From NCBI GenBank assembly GCA_017631085.1, contig JAGBTY010000040.1, forward strand, positions 1 to 60,923: DNA of 60,923 nucleotides, given 5' to 3'. A program made the position numbers and the translations under genes. The stretch is from Clostridia bacterium (GTDB taxonomy: Bacteria > Bacillota > Clostridia > Oscillospirales > CAG-272). Of this stretch, positions 30,278 to 38,407 are shown one piece after another; positions within the stretch are counted from its first letter, which is position 1, and every line of letters begins with the position of its first letter. The notes under the pieces were generated by a model that had not been told where the DNA came from, ran no database searches, and saw nothing but the letters and a program-made list of their open reading frames with translations.

Positions 30278-32272
30278 TTAATACTCTATCGCAAGAACCT
30301 TTGAGCAGGTAAAGCTATCGATGGTTATGTGGCAAAGGTCGCCGTCTTGTGTAAACGCTACTTCGCTTTTGTCAAGAGCGTCGTATATCCTCTTTACCTT
30401 TACAGGCAACTTCAGATCAATTGTCGTACCGTATACGGTGGGCAGATCCTCAATGACCTGAATTCCGTTACCTCTTGTTTGCGGTATGGCATAAAGGGTA
30501 TGAAGAACGAATCTCTTCTTGTCATTCTGCTCTGTCAGTGTAATAACCCCAGCCGAGCCAAGATTGGTTTTAAGGGTCTTTTTGTCTCCAAGAAGAATAT
30601 CGACTACCTTTATAAAGGTATCCTTGTGTATTATACTTCCAACAGTCGCATACTCGGTAAAGATATCCCATGCAATATACGCTCCCTCATTGCCAATAAC
30701 AACAGCAGGACACGCGTCTTCCTCAACGTAAGGAGTATGCTGGTGAGAACAGAAATGTTTAGGCGTACGGTTAAAGAATGTATCTCTGCTATATCCCAGA
30801 ATGGCAGCACTGTTGTCTGTAAGGCGTGTTTTATACATCTGCTCTCTTGCGAGATAGCAGGTAGATGTAAGTCCCAACGCATTATAGTGAGGATGATAAT
30901 AAGCAGGATTGTAGTCACTCGCTCCCAGAAGCTCAACGCCAAGGTCAAAACCGTAGGTGGATACGCCATTTGACGATGCTCCTCCAACCATCAAAAGCTT
31001 TCCGCCATCATCAACGAAAGTGCGAAGCTTTTTCTGAAGATTTACACTGAATTTTACACCATCGGGAATTATGACAAGCTTATATCTCGAAAAGTCATTT
31101 TCTTCGTCAACAACGTTATAGAGATACTTGCCCTCAAGCATCATTCTGCAAGCCCCTGCATCAGCAGGAGGATTGTTAGCTACAAGATACGATTCAAGTG
31201 AAAGAAGAGCAATATCGGCGACTGAAGTAGTGTCATAGCAGTATTCTTCAAGCTTTTCGGCATCCGAATAAGCCTCTCCGATAAGCTCGTAAGTAGCCTC
31301 GTCAAGAAATCCATATGGATGCATTTGGTCACCTACCGAGCATTTAGCACCGTTGGCGAGAGAAAGAGCGACCTCGTACTTCAGGGCATTAGGATGCTTA
31401 TATCCACCGAATTCACCCCACGTACCGTGGAATTTACCTGTCATTCCAAGGTATTCCATATCAAGTCCCAAAGCATATCTCGCGGTCTTGGGGAAATGGT
31501 CGTAGCCCCATCCGCCCGTAGGAAGACTTTCTATCTCAAGATGTGTGTTTGCGTGCGCTAAGTCACGTCTTCCGCACTTGATATGTCCACCGTTGTGGAA
31601 TATTCTTATATCGGGCTTTATTCTTCTCGCCGCTTCATTTATAGCGGTATAGTATTTTTTATATACAACTTTTCCCGCCTCGACAAAGCTTGCGTCATCA
31701 TTCTCGTCAAGTCCCATTTCCCTTACGAGATCGCGGCAATTCTCACAATAGCATACGCGCTCACCAACGATATCAAGGAAGATACCTATTGGGCTATAAC
31801 GCTCAACTACCTCCTCCACCTGCTTGACAAGGTAATCAAGATAAGGTGTATTCATGCAGAGAAAACGGTAATGTGCGTTTGGATTATCGGAAATGAATTT
31901 TACACCGTCCTCCTCCGCAACTGTCGCGTGGGAACCACCTCTCGTCGAGATCGCCGAATGCTCGGGATGATCGAAAATATACTGCATATCAAAACCTGCC
32001 GAAATATAAATAGGCGCTTCGACTCCCGCCTCGCGACAAGCCTCAAGCATTTCAGACAAGAGATCTCTTTCAAGATAAGGATGGGGAGGAATCGTCTTTG
32101 ACGGAAAATATGCCACACCGTGATGGCACTTTGCGAAAACCGTAATAGAATTTATATGACCTTTTTTCAGGCATGAAATAAACTGCTCCTTTGAAAATTC
32201 GGAACCGATCCCTTTTATGTACTCTGATGTGTGGAAATCAAGATGTACTTGTCTTTGTGGTATTACTCCCAT
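30278..32272 (-). CDS. GHL6-type glycoside hydrolase with trimerisation domain (candidate alpha-L-fucosidase)
   Basis: A 664-aa cytoplasmic protein. The N-terminal barrel starts VIPQRQVHLDFHTSEYIKG and contains INSITVFAKCHHG, SPIGIFLDIVGERVCYCENC and TGGWGYDHFPKTARY. Then comes a GH42-like trimerisation domain (about 350-560; RTFVDDGGKLLMVGGAS) and a small C-terminal beta domain. I associate this layout with 'hypothetical glycosyl hydrolase 6' and, less surely, with GH151 alpha-L-fucosidases. The CxxC in YCENC is typical of the group. GGAGA precedes ATG 32272. Its mRNA would end in the tandem hairpin array. Confidence 0.72.
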   Translation of the reverse strand: MGVIPQRQVHLDFHTSEYIKGIGSEFSKEQFISCLKKGHINSITVFAKCHHGVAYFPSKTIPPHPYLERDLLSEMLEACREAGVEAPIYISAGFDMQYIFDHPEHSAISTRGGSHATVAEEDGVKFISDNPNAHYRFLCMNTPYLDYLVKQVEEVVERYSPIGIFLDIVGERVCYCENCRDLVREMGLDENDDASFVEAGKVVYKKYYTAINEAARRIKPDIRIFHNGGHIKCGRRDLAHANTHLEIESLPTGGWGYDHFPKTARYALGLDMEYLGMTGKFHGTWGEFGGYKHPNALKYEVALSLANGAKCSVGDQMHPYGFLDEATYELIGEAYSDAEKLEEYCYDTTSVADIALLSLESYLVANNPPADAGACRMMLEGKYLYNVVDEENDFSRYKLVIIPDGVKFSVNLQKKLRTFVDDGGKLLMVGGASSNGVSTYGFDLGVELLGASDYNPAYYHPHYNALGLTSTCYLAREQMYKTRLTDNSAAILGYSRDTFFNRTPKHFCSHQHTPYVEEDACPAVVIGNEGAYIAWDIFTEYATVGSIIHKDTFIKVVDILLGDKKTLKTNLGSAGVITLTEQNDKKRFVLHTLYAIPQTRGNGIQVIEDLPTVYGTTIDLKLPVKVKRIYDALDKSEVAFTQDGDLCHITIDSFTCSKVLAIEY

Positions 32273-32298
32273 TTCTTTTTCTCCTTTTTTTGAAAAAT

Positions 32299-32349
32299 AT
32301 TATACGATCCATCGTAATATAATTATATCATTTTTTGAATTATTGTCTA
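32299..32349 (-). promoter_or_regulatory. Promoter region and inverted repeat of the GHL6 gene
   Basis: On the minus strand TAGACA (32349-32344), a 16-bp spacer and TATAAT (32327-32322). A second TATAAT lies at 32304-32299. An inverted pair TACGAT (32303-32308)/ATCGTA (32311-32316) sits downstream of the first -10 and could be an operator. Confidence 0.45.
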
Positions 32350-32480
32350 TGTGTTTTTTGACTGTTTTTTTGAAATTTATGAACTTTTTGATAGTTTTAT
32401 ATATCTTATAAATTTTTTCTTTACATAAATTTCAAAAAGCAATAAGCTTCAGGCCTATTTGTCTTTTTGCAAAACGAAAA

Positions 32481-32526
32481 CCAGACACATCTTGAGCCAA
32501 GGAAGCTTTTTGACGTGTCCGGTCTG
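32481..32526 (-). terminator. Intrinsic terminator, GGACAC-type variant
   Basis: On the minus strand AGACCGGACACGTC pairs imperfectly with GATGTGTCTGG, and GGTTTTCGTTTT follows. It serves the membrane-protein gene ending at 32539 and belongs loosely to the GGACACATCA terminator family. Confidence 0.7.
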
Positions 32527-32538
32527 TTTTATTTCAAA

Positions 32539-33039
32539 TTATTTTTGAAGAATCGAATACAATTCCTCGTCGTAAGAAAGTATTATAACGACCGGTTCTC
32601 CGCACTCGACGGCATGGACAACTATGACCGTCTCCTCCATTATATCGGCTGTATAACAATAAAATTTTTTCTTCTCGTGGCGTATCTCCGCCTTTTGCTT
32701 TTTTAGCTCTCTTCGGTTACACACCGTGGCTTCACTTATTCCCGACAAAGCTACTCTGCATACCGTTATCCTGCTTTTTCCCTGAACCTCGGTGACAGTA
32801 AGGTCAAGTCCTCTGTCCGAGTTATCGGTTATACGATAGGTAAAATTCTTCATGGATCTTGTTACAAACAGTATAGCAAGTCCAAATATAAAAAAGGAAA
32901 CGAGCTGAAAAACACCTTTAAAGGCAATGCCGTTTATAAGCGACACTGTAAGTAACAGGACGCTTGCTCCTATAATAAGGCAGATCGCCGCTTTTTTTGA
33001 TTTATCAGTTTTTTCAGGGGTATATTCATATTCGTACAT
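32539..33039 (-). CDS. Two-helix membrane protein of unknown function
   Basis: A 166-aa protein. A short polar N-terminus (TPEKTDKSKK) is followed by two adjacent transmembrane helices (about 17-62) and a cytoplasmic domain of about 100 residues with RITVCRVALSGISEATVCNR. I recognise no family; the layout resembles PH-like or DUF6106-type membrane proteins of Clostridia. The second of two adjacent ATGs (33039) has the better spacing from GGAGG. Confidence 0.65.
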   Translation of the reverse strand: MYEYEYTPEKTDKSKKAAICLIIGASVLLLTVSLINGIAFKGVFQLVSFFIFGLAILFVTRSMKNFTYRITDNSDRGLDLTVTEVQGKSRITVCRVALSGISEATVCNRRELKKQKAEIRHEKKKFYCYTADIMEETVIVVHAVECGEPVVIILSYDEELYSILQK

Positions 33040-33078
33040 CATTTTCCTCCATCGTAATAAAAAACGCTAAAAACCCTC

Positions 33079-33107
33079 TTGAATTATATGCAAAATAATG
33101 TTATAAT
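33079..33107 (+). promoter_or_regulatory. Promoter of the gene pair at 33153
   Basis: TTGAAT (33079-33084), a 17-bp spacer and TATAAT (33102-33107). Confidence 0.7.
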
Positions 33108-33152
33108 TAATTGACATGAACGTCAAGCATATTATACATGAAAGGAATCAAA

Positions 33153-33893
33153 ATGTCAAGAGTCACGAGAGCTTTCAGAATAACAGGAAAGCTGATAAAG
33201 TTTTTAATAGGAGTTCTTATATTCACTGTAATAGCTTTGATCATCTGGAGAGTCGTTTCTTCAAATAATCCGAAAGATATGAAAAGACTCATACCAAACG
33301 AAAAGCTTATTTCCGCATATGAGGAAAAGGGAGACGATCTTCGTATTTTCAAGCAAGATCAACGCAGCGTCACCAGCGGAACTCACAATTACGGATACTT
33401 TGCGGTGACCGACTACGCCTTTATTCCCGACGCAAATCAGATACAGCTTCTTTTCAGATACAACAACAGCACGATCACTGCGACAGCTGAGGATTACGGG
33501 CTTGAGGAAACACCGGCAAGAAGCGACAATATATATGACGTCACACTTCTCTTTGCTATAGACATAACTCCAGAAAACAAGGACGACAATCTTGAGACCG
33601 ATGAAGACAGCGTCCGTTTTGTAAGAGTTCACGCCTCGGATTGCGAGTCTGGCGAAAAAAAACTTTACAACTTCAGACGATTTGTATTTGACCTTGAAAC
33701 CGCGGAACTTGACCTCAACTATCTTCTCGACGAGGAGCTTCTCATTGCAGTATATACCGATGTTTATTACATAGGAGACCTTGACTACGAAGAGACTCCT
33801 TATGGCACACTCTGTCTTTACGACTATCTCGAAAAAAATATCGAAATAAAACCCAAAAAAACTCTCTTTGAGCGTTTTTCTGATGAAGAATAA
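33153..33893 (+). CDS. Membrane-anchored protein of unknown function
   Basis: A 246-aa protein with one N-terminal transmembrane helix (about residues 13-35, ending IIWRVVSS) and an extracytoplasmic mixed alpha/beta domain rich in Asp/Glu. Motifs such as NYGYFAVTDYAFIPDANQIQ and VRFVRVHASDCESGEKKLYN suggest a beta-sandwich; no family is recognised. ATG 33153 is chosen for AAAGGA 6-7 nt upstream. The next gene starts 4 bp after the stop. Confidence 0.7.
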   Translation: MSRVTRAFRITGKLIKFLIGVLIFTVIALIIWRVVSSNNPKDMKRLIPNEKLISAYEEKGDDLRIFKQDQRSVTSGTHNYGYFAVTDYAFIPDANQIQLLFRYNNSTITATAEDYGLEETPARSDNIYDVTLLFAIDITPENKDDNLETDEDSVRFVRVHASDCESGEKKLYNFRRFVFDLETAELDLNYLLDEELLIAVYTDVYYIGDLDYEETPYGTLCLYDYLEKNIEIKPKKTLFERFSDEE

Positions 33894-33897
33894 AACT

Positions 33898-34224
33898 ATG
33901 GAACAAAAAAGATTTACAAAAAACGATAATTCATTTATTTGCGCCCATTGTGGAAAAGAGGTTGAGCCTTTGGGGTATAGCTCAAGAAACCATTGTCCTT
34001 TTTGTCTATGGTCGCTTCACGTAGATATAAACCCGGGGGACAGAGCAAATACTTGCGGAGGACTCCTTGAGCCTATCCGCACCGAACCCGATCCCAAAAA
34101 GGGATTTATCATAATCCACCGTTGCGTAAAATGCGGAGAGACAAGACGTAACCGTGCCGCCACAGATGCCAAGGTACAACCCGATAACAAAAGCTTACTA
34201 ATAAAACTTACTGTTGCTAAATAA
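33898..34224 (+). CDS. RNHCP-domain zinc-ribbon protein
   Basis: A 108-aa small protein of the RNHCP family, named for the motif seen here as SRNHCPFCLWSLHVD. A first CxxC lies in FICAHCGKEV and another in HRCVKCGETRRN, so two zinc-ribbon-like halves are likely. The function of the family is unknown; nucleic-acid binding is often suggested. The start at 33898 gives the usual family N-terminus (RFTKNDNSFIC); no strong ribosome site is present and translation may be coupled to the upstream gene. Confidence 0.85.
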   Translation: MEQKRFTKNDNSFICAHCGKEVEPLGYSSRNHCPFCLWSLHVDINPGDRANTCGGLLEPIRTEPDPKKGFIIIHRCVKCGETRRNRAATDAKVQPDNKSLLIKLTVAK

Positions 34225-34230
34225 ATCCTT

Positions 34231-34265
34231 AAGGCTGTCTCACTTTTGTTTGAGACAGCCTTTTT
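34231..34265 (+). terminator. Intrinsic terminator after the RNHCP gene
   Basis: AAGGCTGTCTCA (34231-34242) pairs with TGAGACAGCC (34251-34260), and T5 follows. Confidence 0.9.
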
Positions 34266-34319
34266 ATCCAAAAATTTTATTTTTTTTTACAATTTCAGCA
34301 TACGCGGGAAGCAAAATTC

Positions 34320-34328
34320 TGCTATAAT
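34320..34328 (+). promoter_or_regulatory. Extended -10 promoter of the ABC exporter gene at 34370
   Basis: TGCTATAAT with TATAAT at 34323-34328. There is no convincing -35 at 17 bp, so the extended -10 probably carries recognition. Confidence 0.5.
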
Positions 34329-34369
34329 AAATTATAAAGCTTGTAAAATGATTGGAGATAGCACAAAAT

Positions 34370-36088
34370 ATGCTAAAAAGATTTCTGGCTTACTATAAGC
34401 CTCACAAAAAGATTTTTGTTCTTGATATGCTGGCGGCGCTCGCCGTTTCTTTAATAGGTATTTTTTATCCTATTATTACAAGGAGTATGCTCAATGACCT
34501 TATTCCGAACAGAAAATATAATTTTATCGTCATATTCGGCATATCTCTCCTGCTTCTTTATATCTTAAGAATGCTTCTCAATTACTTCATTCAGTATTAC
34601 GGTCACATAATGGGAGTAAGAATGCAGGCAGAAATGCGTTCGGATATGTTCCGCCATCTGCAAACACTTCCATACGGATATTTCGACAACAATGAAACGG
34701 GAAAGATAATGACAAGAATGACAAGTGACCTTTGGGAAGTAAGTGAGCTTGCTCACCACGGACCTGAAAATATCATTATCTCGACCATATCAATTATTAC
34801 CTCGTTTATATACCTTTCCACTATCGACATATGGCTGACACTTATAATTTTTGCCTGTGTTCCCTTTCTTCTAATCATCTCTATGTCTTTGAGAAAAAAG
34901 ATGCGAAACGCATTCAAGAAAAGTCGAGAGTCGGTAGGTGAGATAAACACAGCCCTTGAGAGCAGCATCTCTGGAATACGCGTTACAAAAGCATTTACCA
35001 ACGCAGAAAAGGAAGAGGAAAAATTTGAGGTTGGAAACCAAAAATTTGTTGAGTCTCGAAAAGAAGCATATCACGCAATGGGACTCTTCCACTCGTCCAC
35101 ATCTTTCGTTACAGACGTTTTCAACGTTATCATTCTAATCTCGGGCGGTATCTTCCTCTACAACTCCAGAATAGGATTCGGGGATTATTCGGCTTTTGTC
35201 GTTTCGGTTGCGCTTTTCGTAACACCCATAATGACACTTATCAATTTCATGGAGCAATATCAGAACGGTATAACCGGATTCCAGCGGTTTCTTGAAATAA
35301 TTGATGCTAAACCCGAAGAAGATGAAACTGATGCCGCAGACATCGGAACACTTGACGGCGAAATAGAGTTTAAAAACGTTACCTACGGATACGATGATGA
35401 CAGACACGTACTGAAAAACGTCAGCTTTAAAATAGAAAAAGGCAAAAGATTTGCCCTTGTGGGAGCATCGGGCGGAGGCAAGACTACTATCTGCCACCTT
35501 ATTCCGCACTTTTATCACGTTGACAGCGGCGAGATACTAATTGATGGAATTCCTATAAACAAAATGACAAGAGAATCGCTCAGAAGAAATATCGGTATCG
35601 TTCAGCAAGACGTTCACCTTTTTAACACCTCCATCAGAGAGAATATTCTCTACGGCAGACTTGACGCCACGGAGGAGGAACTGATAGAAGCGGCGAAAAT
35701 GGCAAATATTCACGATTTTATAATGTCCCTCGAAAAAGGCTATGAGACAAATATTGGAGAGAGGGGAGTCAAGCTGTCGGGCGGACAGAAGCAACGCCTT
35801 TCTATCGCTAGAGTTTTTCTTAAGAATCCTCCGATACTTATTCTCGACGAGGCAACGAGTGCTCTTGACAACACCACCGAAATAATGATACAGCAGTCTC
35901 TTGAAAAACTCTGTCAGGGTAGAACGACCATCGTAGTCGCTCACCGTCTCTCTACCGTTAAAAACGCCCATGAAATAGTGGTAATTGAAAACGGAGTTAT
36001 CTCCGAGCAGGGTACACATGATTCTCTGATAGCTCTTGACGGAAGATACGCAGAGCTCTACCGCCTTCAATTCAGAGACGAAGAATAA
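34370..36088 (+). CDS. ABC exporter half-transporter (MsbA/LmrA type)
   Basis: A 572-aa transporter with six membrane helices (to about residue 310) and a C-terminal ATPase: Walker A GASGGGKTT (from 365), Q-loop IVQQDVHLF, signature LSGGQKQR (469-476), Walker B ILILDEATSALD with Glu494 and H-loop VAHRLST. All catalytic residues are intact, so it may work as a homodimer, unlike the pair at 3.5-7.2 kb. Exported substrate unknown (lipid, drug or peptide). ATG 34370 is favoured; the frame also allows TTG 34352. It has its own promoter and terminator. Confidence 0.88.
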   Translation: MLKRFLAYYKPHKKIFVLDMLAALAVSLIGIFYPIITRSMLNDLIPNRKYNFIVIFGISLLLLYILRMLLNYFIQYYGHIMGVRMQAEMRSDMFRHLQTLPYGYFDNNETGKIMTRMTSDLWEVSELAHHGPENIIISTISIITSFIYLSTIDIWLTLIIFACVPFLLIISMSLRKKMRNAFKKSRESVGEINTALESSISGIRVTKAFTNAEKEEEKFEVGNQKFVESRKEAYHAMGLFHSSTSFVTDVFNVIILISGGIFLYNSRIGFGDYSAFVVSVALFVTPIMTLINFMEQYQNGITGFQRFLEIIDAKPEEDETDAADIGTLDGEIEFKNVTYGYDDDRHVLKNVSFKIEKGKRFALVGASGGGKTTICHLIPHFYHVDSGEILIDGIPINKMTRESLRRNIGIVQQDVHLFNTSIRENILYGRLDATEEELIEAAKMANIHDFIMSLEKGYETNIGERGVKLSGGQKQRLSIARVFLKNPPILILDEATSALDNTTEIMIQQSLEKLCQGRTTIVVAHRLSTVKNAHEIVVIENGVISEQGTHDSLIALDGRYAELYRLQFRDEE

Positions 36089-36091
36089 CAC

Positions 36092-36130
36092 AAAAGGTAC
36101 TTGTGACAAAATTGCCACAAGTACCTTTTT
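36092..36130 (+). terminator. Intrinsic terminator of the ABC exporter gene
   Basis: AAAAGGTACTTGTG (36092-36105) pairs with CACAAGTACCTTTT (36116-36129), with T at the end. The symmetrical A/T flanks could also stop the converging XRE gene. Confidence 0.9.
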
Positions 36131-36150
36131 AATATATCTAAAACCCCAAA

Positions 36151-36369
36151 TCAATACAATTTTTTCGGCGTATCCGTAAGACCTGCAAGATAATCAAGAG
36201 ATATGTTGTAATATCTTGAAAGTGTAATAAAATGGTGCATGGGAAGCTCTCGTTTCCCGCTTTCATAAAGCTGATACTGCTGTCTTGAAATATTCAAGAC
36301 ACGCGCAATATCCTCCTGTTTTTTGTCATTGTCTTCTCTGATGTCTCTCAAACGTTGATAAATATACAT
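36151..36369 (-). CDS. Small XRE-family repressor
   Basis: A 72-aa single-domain helix-turn-helix protein: QRLRDIREDNDKKQEDIARV, then SRQQYQLYESGKRELP and LSRYYNISLDYLAGLTD. This is the common short Cro/CI regulator of Clostridia. ATG 36369 has GGAG 6 nt upstream and is preferred to 36381. The 17-bp palindrome at 36445-36461 in its upstream region, overlapping the -35 of a divergent promoter, is the likely operator. Confidence 0.85.
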   Translation of the reverse strand: MYIYQRLRDIREDNDKKQEDIARVLNISRQQYQLYESGKRELPMHHFITLSRYYNISLDYLAGLTDTPKKLY

Positions 36370-36421
36370 GCTTTGCTCCAATCCATGTTAAAAATACAAC
36401 CGTATTTTGTTCACTACAACA

Positions 36422-36477
36422 ATTATACCACGGCATTTAAACAAATGCTTGACAAGCATTCAAATGAATGCCATAAT
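36422..36477. promoter_or_regulatory. Divergent promoters with shared palindromic operator
   Basis: Plus strand: TTGACA (36449-36454), 17 bp, CATAAT (36472-36477). Minus strand: extended -10 TGGTATAAT with TATAAT at 36427-36422, for the XRE gene. The palindrome AATGCTTGACAAGCATT (about 36445-36461) covers the plus -35. Further AATGCC/GGCATT half-sites flank it (36433 and 36467 regions), so several repressor dimers could bind. Confidence 0.65.
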
Positions 36478-36483
36478 ATATGT

Positions 36484-36557
36484 GCAAACTTCTATTGTCG
36501 CCAAATATTGTTACTACGCAAAGTCCACCGTCAAAAATGACGGTGGACTTTTGTTTT
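36484..36557 (+). ncRNA. Candidate small RNA, about 70-75 nt
   Basis: The plus-strand promoter at 36449-36477 predicts a start near 36484. A strong terminator follows only 40 nt later: AAGTCCACCGTC (36521-36532), loop AAAAAT, GACGGTGGACTT (36539-36550), then TTGTTTTT. No ORF with a ribosome site fits in between, and the run of T lies on the right side only, so the hairpin does not belong to the converging gene at 36588. Promoter plus terminator without a gene suggests a repressor-controlled small RNA. Confidence 0.5.
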
Positions 36558-36587
36558 TGTCGCGTCAACTAAAGCATTTCAAAAAAC

Positions 36588-37160
36588 TTATGCTTCGCTC
36601 TCGATACTGACCCCATCAAGCAATGCCCTATAATCCTCCTCACTGTAATATTCAAGGACAGCTCCCATAATATGTATCACACGCAGGGAAGCATAGTTAT
36701 AGGTGGAGAGCCTTCGGTCAAGAGCATTATCCGAATGAGCGCAAACAAGGATATCTCCACCGTCAAAACCGCTTATTATAAGAGTGTGATAAAATTCCCC
36801 TGCTCTGTTTGCGAGCTGAATGACGTCTCCCACCTCTATCTCTTCCCGTCTTATTGCCTCTGCACCGTACGGTCCTATTCCACCGTTCGCCTCGGAAAAT
36901 TCTGGAATGCCAACAAGGAATCTATAAATCTCATCAACTCCCGACCACGCGGGTGCTCTGTCCTCTTCGGATATATAATACCAGCCGTAAGTTGGAGTAT
37001 AATTCATAACTCCGCATCCCGCATAGATGCATTGTGATACAAAATTCGTGCAATTCCCTCCTCTTCCAGTAAAATCGGTAAACAACGGATTTCTGCCAAG
37101 CGCCCATTTTCTTGCATATTCGACAGCCTGTGCTCTGTTATACGGTATATTAATAAGCAA
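36588..37160 (-). CDS. Putative amidase domain protein (Amidase_6)
   Basis: A 190-aa single-domain protein. RAQAVEYARKWALGRNP and GRGGNCTNFVSQCIYAG match the Amidase_6 signature, with Cys37 as nucleophile; EFYHTLIISG carries the likely catalytic His. It is related to NlpC/CHAP-type cysteine amidases. No signal peptide is visible, so it acts inside the cell or is exported by another route. Translation starts at TTG 37160, with GGAGG 8 nt upstream. Substrate unknown. Confidence 0.82.
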   Translation of the reverse strand: MLINIPYNRAQAVEYARKWALGRNPLFTDFTGRGGNCTNFVSQCIYAGCGVMNYTPTYGWYYISEEDRAPAWSGVDEIYRFLVGIPEFSEANGGIGPYGAEAIRREEIEVGDVIQLANRAGEFYHTLIISGFDGGDILVCAHSDNALDRRLSTYNYASLRVIHIMGAVLEYYSEEDYRALLDGVSIESEA

Positions 37161-37218
37161 ATTCCTGCCCTCCTTAATATTTGTTCTCTAAAGTATATGC
37201 AAGATAAGAAATCTTTGC

Positions 37219-37247
37219 TTGATATTTCCTCTTTCTTATGTTATACT
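37219..37247 (+). promoter_or_regulatory. Promoter of the yhaO-yhaN operon
   Basis: TTGATA (37219-37224), a 17-bp spacer and TATACT (37242-37247). It rules out the upstream ATG at 37238 as start. Confidence 0.75.
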
Positions 37248-37279
37248 TATTATATAGAATTTTATTTAGGAGACAAAAA

Positions 37280-38407
37280 ATGAAGATACTCCATACAGGC
37301 GACCTTCACCTCGACAGCCCTTTCTCCTCGGAGGATATCTCGGGAGTAGAGAAAAGACGCGAAGCACAACGCAAAACTCTGACCAGAATAATGTCTCTCG
37401 CAAAAGAAGAAGGGTGTGACCTTATGCTGATAGCAGGCGACCTTTTTGACAGCGAATACGTAAGTCCTACTACCGAAAAGCTTATTAAAAAGCTTTTTGC
37501 GGAAGCTGAATTTCCCATTGTTATCTCACCCGGAAATCATGATCCGTATATCGACGGTTCTTTCTATAAAAGAACAGTATTTAGTGATAACGTATACATT
37601 TTCTCCTCACCTGAGCTTCAGGTATTTGAGCTTGACTCTCTGGGAGTTTCGGTATACGGCTATGCGTTTCTTTCAGCGTCTCTGAAAGACAGTCCTCTTA
37701 TGGATACACCTATTCCAAGCGACTCGTCAAAATACCGCCTCCTTTGTGCTCACGCAGACCTTTCCTCTCCTATCTCACGGTATGCGCCTTTGACAATTGG
37801 AGATATTCACCGATTTGAATTCGATTATTCGGCTCTCGGTCACATACATAATCCTACGGACGAGCTTACGAACGGAGCGCAAAATATCAGATACTGCGGA
37901 TTTGCAGAAGGAAGAAGCTTTGACGAACGCGGCGACGGTCACGTGCTCATAATTGACCTGGACGAAAAGGGATGTTCTGTCACGAAGAAAAAGGTTTCAT
38001 GCTCGACTTACACCGTCGAATCGGCAGATGTCAGCGACATATCGACCAGAGAGGAGCTCGTTGCTCTTATCCACTCGATAACCTCTCGATATGAAGACAC
38101 AGACGAAACACACGTAAGACTTTATCTTACAGGCTTTGCTTCCGATGAACTTGTCGACAGCATTACTTCTCTTGAATCAGAATGTTCTCTTAATAATATA
38201 TACCTATCAATTGTTGACGAGACACTCCCTGCGCTATCGGGAACATCACTTAAAGAGGATATATCCTTGCGCGGAGAATTTTACAGAGCTTTGCTTCCAA
38301 AGCTTCTTTCCGACGAACCGAGCGAGAGGCGCAGAGCGATATTAGCACTTCGTCTCGGACTTTTAGCTATTGACGGAAAAGACCTTACAAGGAGGTCGGA
38401 CGAATGA
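37280..38407 (+). CDS. yhaO: SbcD/YhaO-like metallophosphoesterase (DNA repair exonuclease family)
   Basis: A 375-aa calcineurin-fold nuclease. All metal motifs are present: ILHTGDLHLDSPF (Asp8, His10), MLIAGDLFDSEY, ISPGNHDPY, LCAHADL and SALGHIHNP. It pairs with the ATPase encoded by the next gene, which overlaps by 4 bp, as in the Bacillus YhaO/YhaN and SbcD/SbcC systems that process DNA ends. AGGAG precedes ATG 37280. Confidence 0.88.
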   Translation: MKILHTGDLHLDSPFSSEDISGVEKRREAQRKTLTRIMSLAKEEGCDLMLIAGDLFDSEYVSPTTEKLIKKLFAEAEFPIVISPGNHDPYIDGSFYKRTVFSDNVYIFSSPELQVFELDSLGVSVYGYAFLSASLKDSPLMDTPIPSDSSKYRLLCAHADLSSPISRYAPLTIGDIHRFEFDYSALGHIHNPTDELTNGAQNIRYCGFAEGRSFDERGDGHVLIIDLDEKGCSVTKKKVSCSTYTVESADVSDISTREELVALIHSITSRYEDTDETHVRLYLTGFASDELVDSITSLESECSLNNIYLSIVDETLPALSGTSLKEDISLRGEFYRALLPKLLSDEPSERRRAILALRLGLLAIDGKDLTRRSDE

